Shown: positions 42,742 to 55,105, counted from the stretch's first letter. The stretch: DNA of 64,000 nt from Papio anubis (GCF_008728515.1 NC_044984.1:122011349-122075348); one strand, 5' to 3'. Notes: generated by a model not told the origin, from the letters alone. Made by a program: numbers and translations.

Positions 42742-43804
42742 TTTTATCTTTATTGTTGCTTCACTAGCTTCAAGATTTCCACAGAGAGGTTAAAGACACA
42801 CCGGTTTTATATTTTGTTGCATATATTTTGCAGATATATTTGATCAAGAAAACTTGCTGAGCCAAACATCAAGCCATTGGCCAGGAATCTCCCCTGTAGT
42901 GACCCCAAGTGGGGTCAAGTAGGTGGAAGTTACGACCTACTTTCTCTATGCTGCAGATGGGCATGCGCTGCCCACAAGGAGAGAGAGAATGGAAGCATCT
43001 TTCAAACACTTTCCACTCTTCCCCATATTGGCTATCAACCCCTTGACATAAAAGTCATGCATTGAGCTGAACTGAATTTTTATTGCATTTTTCACCAAGT
43101 ACTATCTTATCTGAAATGACTTTCTTCATTTTCTTCAGGGAACAACAGGTATTTGAGTTTTGAAAGCATATACCAAGATGTTAGTATGTTATCAGGGGAC
43201 ACAAAAATAGAGTTGAAATATTGGGCCAGGCAGGCTCCAGAGATATCTAATGCCTAGTACTGGGATGGCAAATTATCATTTGAGTTGAGCCAAACACCCT
43301 AGGTTTTCTTTCACTGACGTTTACAGCTGTCTCACAGCTTTAGAAATCAGAACTGAAGGCAAAGGGAGGAAAACAAAATATCATGAGAGACACATCCAGA
43401 GACTGGCGTGGGGATGCCAGCTGACGGCAGATAAAGAAAATGAACCTCTGAGTTGGTTCTTATGCTGGGGACTTTTTGCATACAGCAGAATCCAGGATAT
43501 AATAAACTATAAGCCTTGTTGTCAGTGTTTATGAGATTTGAGGTTCCTGAGATATTTCTGCCACTCTTACAACCTCATATTACGTAAAATGCATTTAATC
43601 AGCTATTTTGGGACATTTTGCTTAATCAAGTGTTTTGAAATTTAATTTTGACTTTTGAAGACTCTTTTTTAGATAAGATGAAATTTTAATTTTGTGTATC
43701 TTATGAAATAACTGATGAAGCAATTGTTTTGTGGCAATTATGGACTTTAACTTTTGAGTATCTATTCAAATCTGGTTGTACCACTAAGTAGCCATTATTT
43801 CAAC
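42742..43804. other. No gene recognised; unique
   Basis: About 1 kb without a recognisable repeat, AT-rich toward 43560-43760. No convincing frame. Confidence 0.4.
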
Positions 43805-44200
43805 TGTATCCGTCAGGTGGTGAGAAACAGAAACAGTATGATATGCACATATTTAAGAGACACATTGCAAGGAATAAGCCTATGCGAAAGTAGGGGCTGT
43901 CTAAGTGAGTCCAAAATCCATTTGCAGGTTTTCAGGAAGGAGAACTACAAATCCCTCTGCAGGAACTGATGCTGCGGGGCATGGGGAATTCCTTCTGTTT
44001 TTCAAGAAAACCTCTGCTCAGCTCTTAAATTAGGCTCACCCAGCCAGATTATTGGCTATAATCTATTTTACTGAGAGTCAGTGATTATAGAGTTTAATCA
44101 CATCTACAAAATACCTCTGCAGCAATACCTACACTAGTGTTTAATTGGACAACTGGGGTCTATAGTTTGGACAAGTTAACGCATAAAATTGACCCATTAC
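43805..44200 (-). mobile_element. MLT2-type LTR (ERVL), antisense
   Basis: 'tgtatccgtcaggtggtgag', 'aaacagaaacagtatgata', 'agtgagtccaaaatcca', 'gtttaatcacatctacaaaa', 'acctctgcagcaatac', 'gttaacgcataaaattgacc' match the antisense MLT2 layout. Diverged; no duplication seen. Confidence 0.75.
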
Positions 44201-44239
44201 TTTATTCAAAAGGTAAAGTCTCTAATCGCCACCAGGCAG

Positions 44240-44345
44240 TTATCATTATTTTGAGCTTCAATCTTTTGTTAATAAAATGAGTACTACAATACCAGCCTCT
44301 TGAAAGGGATACCATAAGGATTAATGAGATAATAACAAGAAAATT
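44240..44345 (+). repeat. MIR fragment (sense)
   Basis: 'taataaaatgagtactacaa', 'accagcctcttgaaaggga', 'aaggattaatgagataata' follow the second half of MIR. Confidence 0.65.
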
Positions 44346-44440
44346 GATTACTTACTGAGGTGCTTACAAAGTACCAGACACTGTGCTCAGTGCTGCACTA
44401 TCATCATATGTTAATATGCTTTGTATAGTGATATGAATGT
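44346..44440 (-). repeat. L2/MIR end relic (antisense)
   Basis: 'cttactgaggtgcttacaaa', 'gtaccagacactgtgctcag' resemble an antisense MIR or L2 terminus. Confidence 0.5.
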
Positions 44441-44569
44441 GTATCATCAAGAGATAATGAATGTACATTACTTAACACACAACTTGACAAATAATTAAGG
44501 CTTTATTAAAAGTTGAGTGATATGATTTAAGTCCTTTGTAGCACTTACATATTATTATTTTTTGTATTT

Positions 44570-44706
44570 GTTTGGTTAATTGTTTTTTTAATCCTTTCTC
44601 ATGATCTGAACTCCATAAGAACAGAAACCAAGTCTTAGTTCATTTGTTTTCTCTGTGCTGCACACAGCAGGAACTCAAAAAATGCTTTCATTTTTCAATG
44701 AATGAA
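44570..44706 (+). mobile_element. L2 LINE 3' end (sense)
   Basis: 'gaactccataagaacagaaa', 'ccaagtcttagttcatttg', 'ctctgtgctgcacacagcag', 'tttcaatgaatgaa' give the sense L2 3' terminus with its gaatgaa-type end. Confidence 0.75.
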
Positions 44707-45435
44707 GGTGCATATGAGACAGAAAGAGGTGTCAAGTTTTCCTCAATCATCCATGACATTAATGCAGGCCAAATAACACTTACAATATTCTTCCTGCCCA
44801 GGACCAAAGGGAGTCACGGGGAGCTTACGGACAAGAAGGCAAGGTAGACTAATTAGACAGATCTGTTTTGTGATTTCTAGCTTGGACCCTCCTTAGAAGT
44901 CTTTGACTCAAATGTCTAGAAATAACCATTTTGTAGGTGTTGTTACTGTCTTATTAATTTGGGAGGGACCGTATGATGTAGGGGTGAAGAGCTAGATTTT
45001 AGAACTCTCATATGAATTCAAATTTTGATTTGATTGATTAGCCCTTCTGGATGAATTATGACTTGTTTTTATTTTGTTTTATCTTGTATTGACACACACA
45101 CACACAATTTGTTTATTACACAAATAATATGTAAAGTACTTACTCAAAAATAAGTATAAAGATTAGGCCCACTCTTCTATTTATCTGTTGATAAACAGAA
45201 AATATTTAACACGAAGAAATAGTTTCTCCCTGTATCAAAAGTAGGCAAGAATAGTGCTTGGAATTTCTGAGAAGTTAATAGAGAACTTTGAAAAAGATCA
45301 TTACAAATGCTATTGTTGGGAGAGGTTAGAAAGATTTACATGGTTGCAAATAATTGTGTAAGAAGCCTGGCAACATAGTGAGATGATGAAGAAAAAAAGT
45401 ATCCCAGACCCAAACATAGCTTAAGGACTAAACTT
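44707..45435. other. No gene recognised
   Basis: Unique-looking, with a short (CA) run at 45092-45106. Confidence 0.4.
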
Positions 45436-45439
45436 TCAA

Positions 45440-45575
45440 ACTCTAGCATTTTGGTCCAATCCTGGCCCCACCACTTTCTAACTCTTTGAACTTGGCCATA
45501 TCATCTCAAGTCTTTGAGCCTCATTTCCATTCTCTGTAAACTGTGGATGATAATCATAAAATTGAATTAATTCTT
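45440..45575 (+). repeat. MIR SINE (sense)
   Basis: 'ccaatcctggccccaccact', 'tgaacttggccatatcatct', 'gtctttgagcctcatttcca', 'aactgtggatgataatc' are in MIR order. Confidence 0.75.
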
Positions 45576-46454
45576 ATATGGAATATTGGCTCCAATGTGA
45601 CCATATAGTGCAAAAGTTGCAAATTGTCAAGGTAACCCTTGGAAAGCACTTGTCATATTCCTCTGAGATTACCAGGACCTGAATCCCTAAACACTCGCAA
45701 TATAAAGAAATACTCTTTCCTGTTTCTCTTTGCACGGGCTGTCTCCAAACTCCCTGTTACAACACAGAGCAAGATCCGATTTTTTAGAGGGTGTCGGGGG
45801 ATCAGAGAGTAATCCTCTTTTTCTCTCATTCTTCCTTTCGTTCTGAGATCATATAATCAAATGATGTATTTGTTAAACATGTGTATAATGTAATTCTACT
45901 GTGAGGTTTTGGGAAGAAGAAAATAAGATGAGTTTATAAAAGGCATTGCATAATGATTTATTATGTCAAGAAACATTACTTATATATGAGTTAGTATGTA
46001 CATGTAGAGGTATATATCTCTATAATTTTAACCCTCACTTAAGTATAAGTTCCACCAGGTAGAGCACGTCCATTTTATTCACCCATACTTATCATCCAAA
46101 AGGTACTCAATGTGTATGTAGAATGAATGAATATTAGAGTTATTCCAAGATACAGTGAGCTCCTCTAAGAGTAGCCACCCACACCCAGCCTTGCTAAACA
46201 TCCCCAGTGAATGTTCTGCCATTGCAAAGCTTCAAAAAGGAGAGGACCTGAGTTGCAATATCTTTGTTGAGGTGATTTAACTCGGTCTTGAGACCTTAGG
46301 AATTATGATCCCAAGTCTTCTTTTGATTTCATGGAATGCTTTTGTTCAATGTAGAGACTGATGATGTCCTCTGAGCAGAGTGATGCACGAAGACCTTTGT
46401 GATCTAACAGGATGGAACTTATGTCTCCTGCCCTTTGTGGGTTATAATGAGGCT
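45576..46454. other. Unique sequence with a small L2 relic
   Basis: 'aagtataagttccaccaggt' to 'gtagaatgaatgaat' (46038-46133) is a sense L2 3' end. The rest is unrecognised. Confidence 0.45.
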
Positions 46455-46690
46455 AATTATAATAAAACGTTAATTTTTTATAGCTCTCACTATGTGCCAG
46501 GCACTATTATAAGCATGTCCAGTGTATTTAACCCTGTTGTTCAGGTAGATAATACTATTACCATGTGATGTAACAAATGTGGTGACAGAAGCACAGAAAG
46601 GTTAAGTCACTCACCCATAGTCACACAGCTCGTAGGGGGTGGACCTACAGGGAGTCGGTGCTTGGTGGCTCCAGAGCTAACACTGAGCAG
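46455..46690 (-). repeat. MIR SINE (antisense), nearly full
   Basis: 'ctcactatgtgccaggcact', 'gataatactattaccatgtg', 'gcacagaaaggttaagtcac', 'tagtcacacagctcgtaggg' are unmistakable antisense MIR blocks. Confidence 0.9.
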
Positions 46691-47640
46691 CACGGGGGCT
46701 TTATTAAATTACTATACAGTGAGGTAGTGTCAACATGAACATTCTTCGGAAGTTCCCCTCCTCCTGCTTTCCCATCAAAGGGATTAGTCAGTCTGAATGA
46801 GCTTTTTCTGAATTTTCGAAACTCTTGTATTTTCAAACACATCACCTATAAGTCATGTTTTCTTCTCTTCTATGATGTTTCTTTGAAAACTTGGCAAGAA
46901 AGAAGAGAAATGGGATTTCCAGGGTGTGATTATGGACCTTTGAGAGTGTATTTTTCTGGCACCAGGATGAGCTCATACTCTTATGTGATTAGTAACTGTA
47001 CTGTTTGCCAATTAACACAGAAGTCGATCAAGGATCATCAGCACAGGGCCCGATTCTTTTCACTCTTGGAGAGAAATTGATAAACCCTGTTGCTACTCTG
47101 GAAGATAGAGACGGCCAACTTGGCTCTGCCATAATTAAGTCTGCAGCCTTTCGGTATCAGCTGGACTAGACACTAAGGAGATGACTAAGACTTATAAAAG
47201 AAATTTCACATTTGGAAGCCTTCCCTGCACCCATGGAAGCATCTTGTTTCCAAACTTGTTCTGAGGGGATAAGGTGAGGCTGAGTGTCTTCCCAGGATGT
47301 GCTGTTAGACAAAATCTGAAGCTACCTGCCACCTCCCGAGAAATGTGCAGGGAGCTCGTCACTGAATAGCCTGACGTCACCTCTGTCCACAGCTGTGTTT
47401 CCTGGGTAAACGTGGGGCAGCTCCAAGAGAGCTCGCATACCAAAGTTTCCTTAAGTGGTTTAATTTCCAGGAAGAACACAATGGCAAGTGGTGTGTGTCT
47501 TGAATGCAGTCCTGCAGAGAGGCCCGTCTAGGCCTCAGACAATGAGATAAAGACACCACTGAACATACTGGTGGGAAGGACCGACATCAGAGAAGCAGTG
47601 GGTACTGGCGAGTCTACCATAAATTCCTGAAATAATTTAT
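46691..47640. other. No gene recognised
   Basis: Unique-looking. Minus-strand frames at 47192-47559 (60-95 codons) have no recognisable motif. Confidence 0.4.
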
Positions 47641-47748
47641 GGGAGCACTTTGGGAGGCTGAGATGGGAGGATCACTTGAAGCCAGAAGTTTGAAACCAGC
47701 CTGGGCCACATAGGTGCCCCACTGGTACTGGAAAAAAAAAAAAAAAAA
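47641..47748 (+). mobile_element. Alu monomer or truncated Alu fragment (sense)
   Basis: 'gggagcactttgggaggctg' to 'gaaaccagcctgggcc', then a poly-A tail. Only the left-monomer region is present, so this is a FLAM-like monomer or a truncated old Alu. Confidence 0.8.
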
Positions 47749-47754
47749 GATAGT

Positions 47755-48285
47755 CTTTTGGTTATATGTAGTAGAAACCCAAATTAAACTGGCTTAAGCC
47801 TCCTCTTCCTTAAAAGAAGTTTATTGGTTCATGGAACTGAAAGGGTTGTGATGATTTTTGTCCAAGTTGGAGTCTGAGGGTCTCCAGGACTCCGTTTCAC
47901 CCCATCACTTAGTTCTGCTTCCTTGTGTGTTGTCTGCATTAATAAGACATTTATTTTCTCTATAGCCCCACCGCCACCCCATGCTCCAATGCCATGGTTT
48001 TTATCTTTCCAGTTTTAATTCCAGTGGACAAATTCATACCAACGAAAGCCACAGGAGTAAGCAGAACTGGGTCTGATGCCCATTCCTGAATCAGTCTTTC
48101 TCCGGGTGTGAGATGGGTGATGCTGATCGGCCAGGCCAGGGTGCTGTGCCCATTGCTAGAACTGGGGCAGGAATTAATTCAGCCTGAACATGCAGTGAGG
48201 GTAAAGAGGCTTAAGTTCTTCAGAGAAAAACCAAGGTGTTTTCATCAGGAACAGAAAGGAGGGGGTCTGGAGAGAACTGGTGTCC
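47755..48285 (+). repeat. Ancient interspersed repeat, copy A (family not named)
   Basis: 'gtagaaacccaaattaaact', 'ggcttaagcctcctcttcc', 'aagtttattggttcatggaa', 'gatgctgatcggccaggcc' recur in the same order and orientation, very diverged, at 51240-51790. I recognise the pattern as a mammalian interspersed repeat but will not name it. Confidence 0.5.
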
Positions 48286-48289
48286 TCCC

Positions 48290-49060
48290 TCTCTATTCCC
48301 GATGGCAGCTCCCATGAAGCCTTCTCCGAAGACAGAGTGGGCCCACACGGCCTGAGTGTCTGCTCTGTGATGTACTTCAGGCCAGGCACCACAGCAAATC
48401 AGGGACGCAGATGGAAACCTCAGTAGGCATTCTGAGGTCTGGTTTGGGAGAAAAATTTCAAGATGCATTTGTTGAGAATCTGCTCTTACAGCAGGTCCTA
48501 TGGGGATTACAAGGAGATGAATCACACCCAGATCTCCAGGAACTTAGGTAGGTGGTGGAACATGGAGAAGCAGCACAAAATATTCAAAATTCAACCCAAA
48601 ATGTGGCAAAGGCCATACAAACAATATAGTTAATGTGCTCTAGAAACGTGAAAGAGAGAGAGCTGCCTTTTGATCTGTAGTGTTGTCCGTCCACACATTT
48701 CTTGTGACTCTGTGGTATGCGGATCTTATGTCTGCCTCCTTTGGTCAGAGCAGGCACCTTGATATGTCAGGCAAAGTGAAAATGTGGGGCCCCTCTTCAA
48801 ACAGCAGGAAAATGTGACATTGAAAGTACTAAATTATAAAGTGTTTTTCTGTCTTTCACAGTCTTTCTCTTAACTTGGCATGCTGTTTTACATTTGCTAT
48901 TTAATATCATTAAAGAAAATTTTAAATTCAAATTATCAGTCTGAGTTTTATTATTCCTGTTCATTGTGTACAATGACAGACTCAAATGTAGATACAATAG
49001 AATTTAACTTCTGTGTGAGATATCTTAAACAATTTGTATTTGGTAGTCACGCATGCAAAT
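48290..49060. other. No gene recognised
   Basis: Unique-looking, with a possible L2 trace at 48463-48545 ('ttgttgagaatctgctctta'). A 101-codon minus-strand frame (48220-48525) overlaps other registers. Confidence 0.35.
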
Positions 49061-49064
49061 ACAT

Positions 49065-49369
49065 TTTGTTCTTTTTTGCTTGTCTGTTTTTGATGGAGTT
49101 TTGCTCTGTTGCCCAGGCTGGAGTGCAGTGGTACTCTCTCTGCTCACTGCAACCTTTGCCTCCCTGGTTCCAGTGATTCTCCTGCCTCGCCTCCCAAGTA
49201 GCTGGATTACAGATGTGCGCCACCATGCCCAGCTCATTTTGTATTTTCAGTAGAGATGATGTTTCACCATGTTGGCCAGGCTGGTCTCGAACTCCTGACC
49301 TCAGGTGATCTGCCCACCTCAGCCTCCCAAAGTGCTGAGATTACAGATGTGAGCCACCACACACAGCCT
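49065..49369 (-). mobile_element. AluS-type SINE (antisense)
   Basis: 'gatggagttttgctctgttg' to 'gtgagccaccacacacagcc' spans a complete but decayed Alu. A short deletion lies near 'cctgcctcgcctcccaag'. Confidence 0.87.
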
Positions 49370-50088
49370 CAATTCTTCTTTAAATGTTTGGTAGAATTCA
49401 CCAAAGAAGCCATCTGGGACTATGATTTCCTTTGTGGAAAATTTTCAAATTCTAGTTCATCACTGAATTTACTATAGGTTGAGTCATATTTTATATAAAC
49501 GTATTTATTGAGTGAGATTTGGTAGTGTCTACAAATTTGTCCATTTCATCAAGGTTAACTAATTCGTTCTCTCATAATTTTCCAGAGTAACAACTTTTAC
49601 AACACTTTTAGTTCATTCAATAGTGTGCCCCCATTTCATTCCTGGTTTTAGAAACTCAAGTCTTTGCTCTTTTTGTCCTTGGTTGGTCTAGCTAAAGATT
49701 TGTTAACGTTAGTGATCATTTTGAAAACCAGTTTTGATGTTGTAGGTTTTCTCTATTGTACTTTTATTCTCTATACATGAATTTCTGCTTTAATGGTATC
49801 ATTACTACTGTTATTTGGATTTAGTTTACTAATCCTGGTTTATTGTCTGCTTGACTTAACATTAGTTTGCTTCTTCTCTATCTAGTTTCTTAAGCTAGAA
49901 GTTGAGATTGTTAATTTGAGATTTTTATGATCTTTTAATGTGTGTTTATAGCTCTACATTTCCTTTGACCCCTGCTTTAGCTGCATCTCGTAGGTTTTGG
50001 TATGCTGTGCTTTTGTTTTCATTCATATCAAAGTAGTTTGTAACTTTACTCATAATTTATTATTTGACTCATTGTTTACATTGTTTAA
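49370..50088 (-). mobile_element. L1M LINE ORF2 region (antisense)
   Basis: Antisense ORF2: 'ttcaccaaagaagccatctg', 'tttgtccatttcatcaagg', 'gatttgttaacgttagtgat', 'gctgcatctcgtaggttttg', 'tttgactcattgtttac'. It stops exactly where the LTR at 50089 begins. Frames are broken. Confidence 0.75.
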
Positions 50089-50493
50089 TGTAAAGTAAAA
50101 ACTAAAAGACAGAAATGAAATCCACAGGCAGACAGCCCAGCGCGCACCCTGGACCTGGTAGTTAAAGATCGACCCCTGACCTAACCGGTTCTGTCATCTA
50201 TAGATTCCAGACATTGTATGGAAAAGCATGGTAAAAATCCCTGTCCTGTTATGTTGCATTTTGATTACCAGTGCATGCAGCCCCCAGTCACATACCCCCT
50301 GCTTGCTCAATCAATCATGACCCTCTCACACGGACCCCCTTACAGTTGTAAGCCCTTAAAAGGGACAGGAATTGCTCACTGCGGGAGCTCGGTTTTTGGA
50401 GACTTGAGTCTCGTCGAAGCTCCTGGCCAAATAAAGCCCTTCCTTCTTTAACTCGGTATCTGAGGGGTTTTGTCTGCATCTTGTCCTGCTACA
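50089..50493 (+). mobile_element. ERV1-type solo LTR (possibly LTR1-like)
   Basis: About 405 bp from tgtaaagtaaaaac to gtcctgctaca, with 'aaagatcgacccctgaccta', a ttaaaaggga promoter-like box near 50356, an aaataaag poly(A) signal near 50430 and 'ttctttaactcggtatctga'. No proviral internal region follows. I could not find a matching target duplication, so the right edge may be inexact. The LTR1 name is tentative. Confidence 0.7.
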
Positions 50494-51235
50494 AGAAGAG
50501 AGCAGCAGAGCCGTGCTAACTCGATTTTAGCACCAAGTGTTGAAAACCCAGAGATGTTCAAGGCCACGCCTCCTTGGCAGCCGTTGGCAAAATTTCCTAC
50601 GAATTACTGGGCGTGAATTTCCTTCCCTTTGTCTGTTACCAGGAGTCAAGCATTTAAGTATAAATTGTCAGTTGGTGTGGATGTTATTGCCTGATTTTGT
50701 CTTTTTTTACACCTGTAATTTAAATGTTTATTTTTTCTTTCTAATTGGATGTGTGGCATCTATTTCCTGTTGACTTGACTATAGATAAAGCTTTGTTCTT
50801 AACCTTTTGCTCTACTGTGTAGATTCTGATGTCAATAATAATTAGAGGGTTCTTTCTTCTCCATTTCTGTTTTGGCTCGCTCAGTTAAGAACTCACATTC
50901 TTAGTTGAAGTCCTGCAACATGGCCCCTTGCAGCTGCAAGCTTCCCTGCCTCCCCTTTCACGCAATAACATTGCCAGGGGCTTTTCTCCTTCCTCGGCCT
51001 CTCCTCACACACCAAATCTCCAACCAACTGGAGCACCTCTCGCAAAAGAGTGATGTCTTAGAGCGCTTAGGGCTGCTGATGTGTCTCAGACCTCAGACCC
51101 TATTTAAAAATTGCCCTGATTGTCTTCTTTTACAGATACGTTTATTTTGTGATCCGTAAGAGAAAAGACAGCTTTCTTTCTGTTTTGATGGTTAGTACAC
51201 AATTCAAACACCTGTCCTGTGCAGAGTTAATCAGC
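50494..51235. other. No gene recognised
   Basis: Unique-looking. The L1 interrupted at 50088 does not obviously resume here. Confidence 0.4.
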
Positions 51236-51239
51236 TTCC

Positions 51240-51790
51240 TCTTCTTTTTATTGGGTTCCTGTAAAAGTTACTGTGAGCGTTAACTGGGATCTCTTCAGTT
51301 TCAAGGGCCAGAAAAGCAACTCCAGGAAATTAAGGGAAGTGATGGAATATTAATTCACGTCAGATAAACAGGACTCAGACTTAGGTCCAGCTGGATCTTG
51401 GTTCACGAGCAAGGCGTCCAGGGTGCTGACTCCAACATTTGGCTTCGCTTTAGTCTTGATAGGAATTACTTTCAGGAAATGTCCTTCTCAGTGGGTGTCA
51501 AGCAGTCCAGGCTTAGCAAGCCAAGCTTTCAGGGAACTTCTCTTTCCTAAGAGTTTCAGAATAAGCCCTGAAATTTGGCTTCGACTGGGGCAATTCGGGC
51601 CACATGCTCATGTCCAAAACAATGGCTTTGGTCACGGCGATGGGATATGCTGATCAGTTCTGCTTGTATAACTTGACCACTTCTGGATCCAGCCCTATAC
51701 TCAAATAGCAGGAACTGGCCATTGGAAAGTGGAGGTTATCCAAAAGAGAAGCAGAGTGCTTCTACTTCAAGAAACAGAAATTATTATTAG
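51240..51790 (+). repeat. Ancient interspersed repeat, copy B (same family as 47755-48285)
   Basis: 'ctcttcagtttcaagggcca', 'caattcgggccacatgctca', 'gggatatgctgatcagttct', 'gccctatactcaaatag' parallel copy A block by block in the same orientation. Confidence 0.45.
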
Positions 51791-51869
51791 GCAGATGAAC
51801 AACAATGGATTTCTTCTCCATCATGACTGATCTCTTGAAACATGAGTACAGCATAGAAGAAATAGCACT

Positions 51870-52135
51870 GAAGTAATGATAACAGCTAGTGTTTGTGCAA
51901 TGGTTTCTATGTACCAATTACTGCTCTAAGAAACTCACGTGGCCTAGTTCATTGAAGGCTCAGTCATTCCAAGGGAGGTAATTTTACTATCCTTATTTCA
52001 CAGACATGGAAACTGAGTGACAGTTAGCTTAGGTAACTGGGCTAAGACTTCACAGGTGATAAGTTACGGTTCTGGAATTTGAACCTAGGCATCTATTATC
52101 CTGCCCTTCATGTTCATACCCACCACTCTGTTTTG
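51870..52135 (-). repeat. MIR SINE (antisense), nearly full
   Basis: 'gtaatgataacagctagtgt', 'tgtaccaattactgctctaa', 'ccttatttcacagacatgga', 'gaatttgaacctaggcatct' are consecutive antisense MIR blocks. Confidence 0.88.
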
Positions 52136-52164
52136 CCTCTAATATAGAGAACCAAGGTTCCTCT

Positions 52165-52245
52165 CTTGGCTACTGACACTGTGAACATCAGCAGATCAAT
52201 TCAACTCTGAGCATCTCAGTTTCTTCCTCTTAACAAGAAGATAAG
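52165..52245 (+). repeat. MIR core fragment (sense)
   Basis: 'cagatcaattcaactctgag', 'catctcagtttcttcctctt' fit the MIR core. Opposite to the MIR just upstream. Confidence 0.5.
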
Positions 52246-52249
52246 TGCA

Positions 52250-53425
52250 GGTCACCCCCCAAGCCCTGTCATCATGTGAATGTGATTCAATACCATCATT
52301 CATCACTCAGTTAAACAGCAAATAGTAATGTTTCCAAGTGCATATTTAAGCCAAATGGGGCACAGTACCAAGTAAGGAATTTTGAACAATTGGGAATTTG
52401 TAAAATGCAAATCATGAAACAAATATAAAATATTTGATTATAATGATTTTTGCTGTTCCTGGAAATAATTCACTTGTGTCTCTGCAGGGCTAAGGAATTA
52501 AGCAAGGGAGCATTTTCCAGGTGTGCTGAGAACAGAAAGGAGAGCCCTTTCCTTTACCACTCAGAAGGGCCATAGCTCAGCTATGGTCAGCACTTATTGG
52601 GCTCTTTTTACTAAACCTCGTAGGCTGTTATTAGTCACAGCTATTAAGGCTGTCAAATTCTCCCTTGTAATCAGCGCTCTAATACAAAGTGACATTCAGA
52701 CATTCTGAAATTCAGTGGCAACACTGTCTTGCATTCACTCGGCTAACACCTCTCAGCATCCTTAGCGGTGGCAGATTAAGCCTGGCTGACCTATGAGAGC
52801 ACCTGCTTTGTGGAGCTTGGTTTCCCCCACTCGGCTCTGTCTCAGAAAGCTGATCTTTCCATAAAAGACTGTAAGGTGTAGTACTTGCTTCTACAAAGGA
52901 GAGAGCAAGGTGCTTTTAAAGATGTGTGCGGAAAACTAGAGTTTTCTGATTGAAGATTGCCCCTGCTGCCACCCGGCTGGCTGCCCAGTTGACACTGAAC
53001 ACGGCAGTGACCTTGCCCCTTGCTAAGTGTGGCTGTCGGGTATACAGATTCCTGAGATTTTGTTGGGCAGCTTTCTGGCAGGTGGCTGGAGTTTAGCCTG
53101 AGAGCCAGGCAGACTCATTTGCACCCTTTCCAAGTTCCAGGAGGGCCCTGATTCCTTCTTTTCACTGCTAGCTCACCTAGAGTCCTAGAGGCTTTGTCAT
53201 TTACTCCCTACTCCACTTTATACTTAAATAGATTTTGTAAACATCCAAATTCCACCCCATCACCTTATCTATTACAGCTTTCCCCAAGACTTCTATTCCT
53301 CCTCTAGTCCTGCACACACACATGTTCATTTCACAGTGGAAATAAAATGCTCCATTCCTGTTTATTTAATGTTTCTGATGACACATTGTAAACAGCCTTT
53401 AGAATTGTGGTTGCGTTCGGGTAAA
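52250..53425. other. Unique block, about 1.2 kb, no gene recognised
   Basis: No repeat seen. Contains a perfect 17-bp palindrome ccatagctcagctatgg (52570-52586). The segment 52500-52900 has the low-repeat, mixed composition often seen in conserved noncoding DNA, but conservation cannot be judged here. Confidence 0.4.
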
Positions 53426-53429
53426 CACC

Positions 53430-53575
53430 TGTGTAGACATCCACACAGCAGATTGCGGAATCTAGAGCCACACAGGATGAATTCAAATCCTGTTTCCACC
53501 ACACTTTGTTACCTTGGCAAGTGGCTTCATATTTCCAAGACTTGGTTTCTTAGTCTTTTCAAAATATGTAGTCTG
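53430..53575 (+). repeat. MIR SINE (sense)
   Basis: 'ggatgaattcaaatcctgtt', 'tccaccacactttgttacct', 'aagacttggtttcttagtc' match MIR. Confidence 0.7.
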
Positions 53576-53734
53576 TTTATGGAAGGGTCCTCTGGTCTGT
53601 TTTCAGATTAATATGAGAAGAGTTGCCAGTTTCCTCAAGTTCCTTCTCACTACCCTTTCCTTACAGAAACCAGGAGAGAAGGGGATGGAGAACTCACTTT
53701 GCTGGATTTCAAGTGTCTGACCCCTGCAGGAGCC

Positions 53735-53885
53735 CTTTATGTTGATTATTTCATCAGTCGTTTAGGATTTGAACGATATCTCCATTTCACAGCTAGAGAC
53801 TAAGGCTTGAGAATTTATATGCCCAAGATCATTCAGAGATTAAACAAGGAAAATGAGCCCGATTCACCCTACTCTGGAATCTGTG
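53735..53885 (-). repeat. MIR SINE (antisense)
   Basis: 'gatatctccatttcacagct', 'agagactaaggcttgagaat', 'tatgcccaagatcattcaga' match antisense MIR. Confidence 0.7.
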
Positions 53886-54950
53886 TTAGTTGGCTATGGG
53901 CAACCACCCATAATGTATTCTATAAATTGAGGAGCTGGTTGATGATGCTCAAGGATGTTTTTTAATTAGGTGGTGTATTTATGGGAGGGTCCTGTGAATC
54001 ACGACTGCATACCAGTTTCACGATGAGTGCTGGTGGGCTGGGTGGAGGAAGCTAAGGTCAATCAATGTCTAGAATGAGCCTTTGACCCTCTGGGGAAGCA
54101 ACTGAAAAGCAAACACTGAAATGCCAATCAATGGCATTCACATGGGGCAGCATCTCATTTCACTGTTGTACTGGAGATGAAGTGTACAGCAAACAGCACA
54201 GAAGGAAGCAAAAGCAAAAAAAAAAAAGCAAAACTAAAAAGACAAAAACAAGCAACATTCCGAAGGGCCTTTCTCTGCAAAGATGGGATCCCTTGAAACT
54301 GAACTTGAATCAATAGATGGCCACTCATGTTCTGTATTGAACAGTTCATTAAAACAATCAGTGACCTGCACCAATCAAAAAGACTTCAGGGACCAAGTTT
54401 TGTTAAACAGCACAGAGGCAGCAAATTGCAGAAAAATAGGCCTTTATTCTCCAGGAAGACAGAATTCTTCCAAGATAAACTAATAAGCCCAAGCTACAAC
54501 CTGCATAAACCTTGAAATGTTGATAAAATTGTTTCAAAAACAACAATGACAAAAACAAAAACAGGGCTAATCACTTTGTTGACACTTAATTTAACTTCAA
54601 AAGTATGTCTGTAACACTGACAAAAAGGGAGCCAAACCAAGAAGGAAGAAAGTGTTTTTTGCATCCAGTCCAGTGAAGACAGTGTGCAAATGGAAATCAG
54701 TTCTTTTAGCATGGAAGCTTCCCCTCTGTGGAATGAACGTTTTGTGAAGTTGACTTGCAGATGTAACCTGATGGGTTTCCCTCACAAAGTAGAGTGTGTA
54801 GCCTTCAGCCTCAGGACGTAGCCTTCAGACGTCTGAGATATAAATGAATTGGCTAGCATTCTTGCTATAAGGGATGAGTGAACAAATGCAGATTTTTCCA
54901 ACGCTGACATTTGAGGGCTGATCATTTTTTGTTATGTGTGCGTAGGGGAC
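53886..54950. other. No gene recognised
   Basis: Unique-looking with an A-rich run near 54218-54230. Overlapping 60-70 codon frames on both strands lack motifs. Confidence 0.4.
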
Positions 54951-54954
54951 TGAC

Positions 54955-55105
54955 TGCCTTGTGCATTTTGGGATTCCTGGCGGCGTTCCTGGCCTCTACC
55001 CACCATCAGTGGGCAACACTCCTCTAAGTTATGAAGACCAAAACTGTCTCCAGATATTGTTAAATGTCCCCTGGGGGCAAAATTGTCCCAGATGAGCGCC
55101 ATTGA
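54955..55105 (-). mobile_element. MER5A fragment
   Basis: 'cgttcctggcctctacccac', 'accaaaactgtctccagata', 'ttgttaaatgtcccctgggg' are the middle and end of MER5A, in the same orientation as the copy at 28725. Confidence 0.8.
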
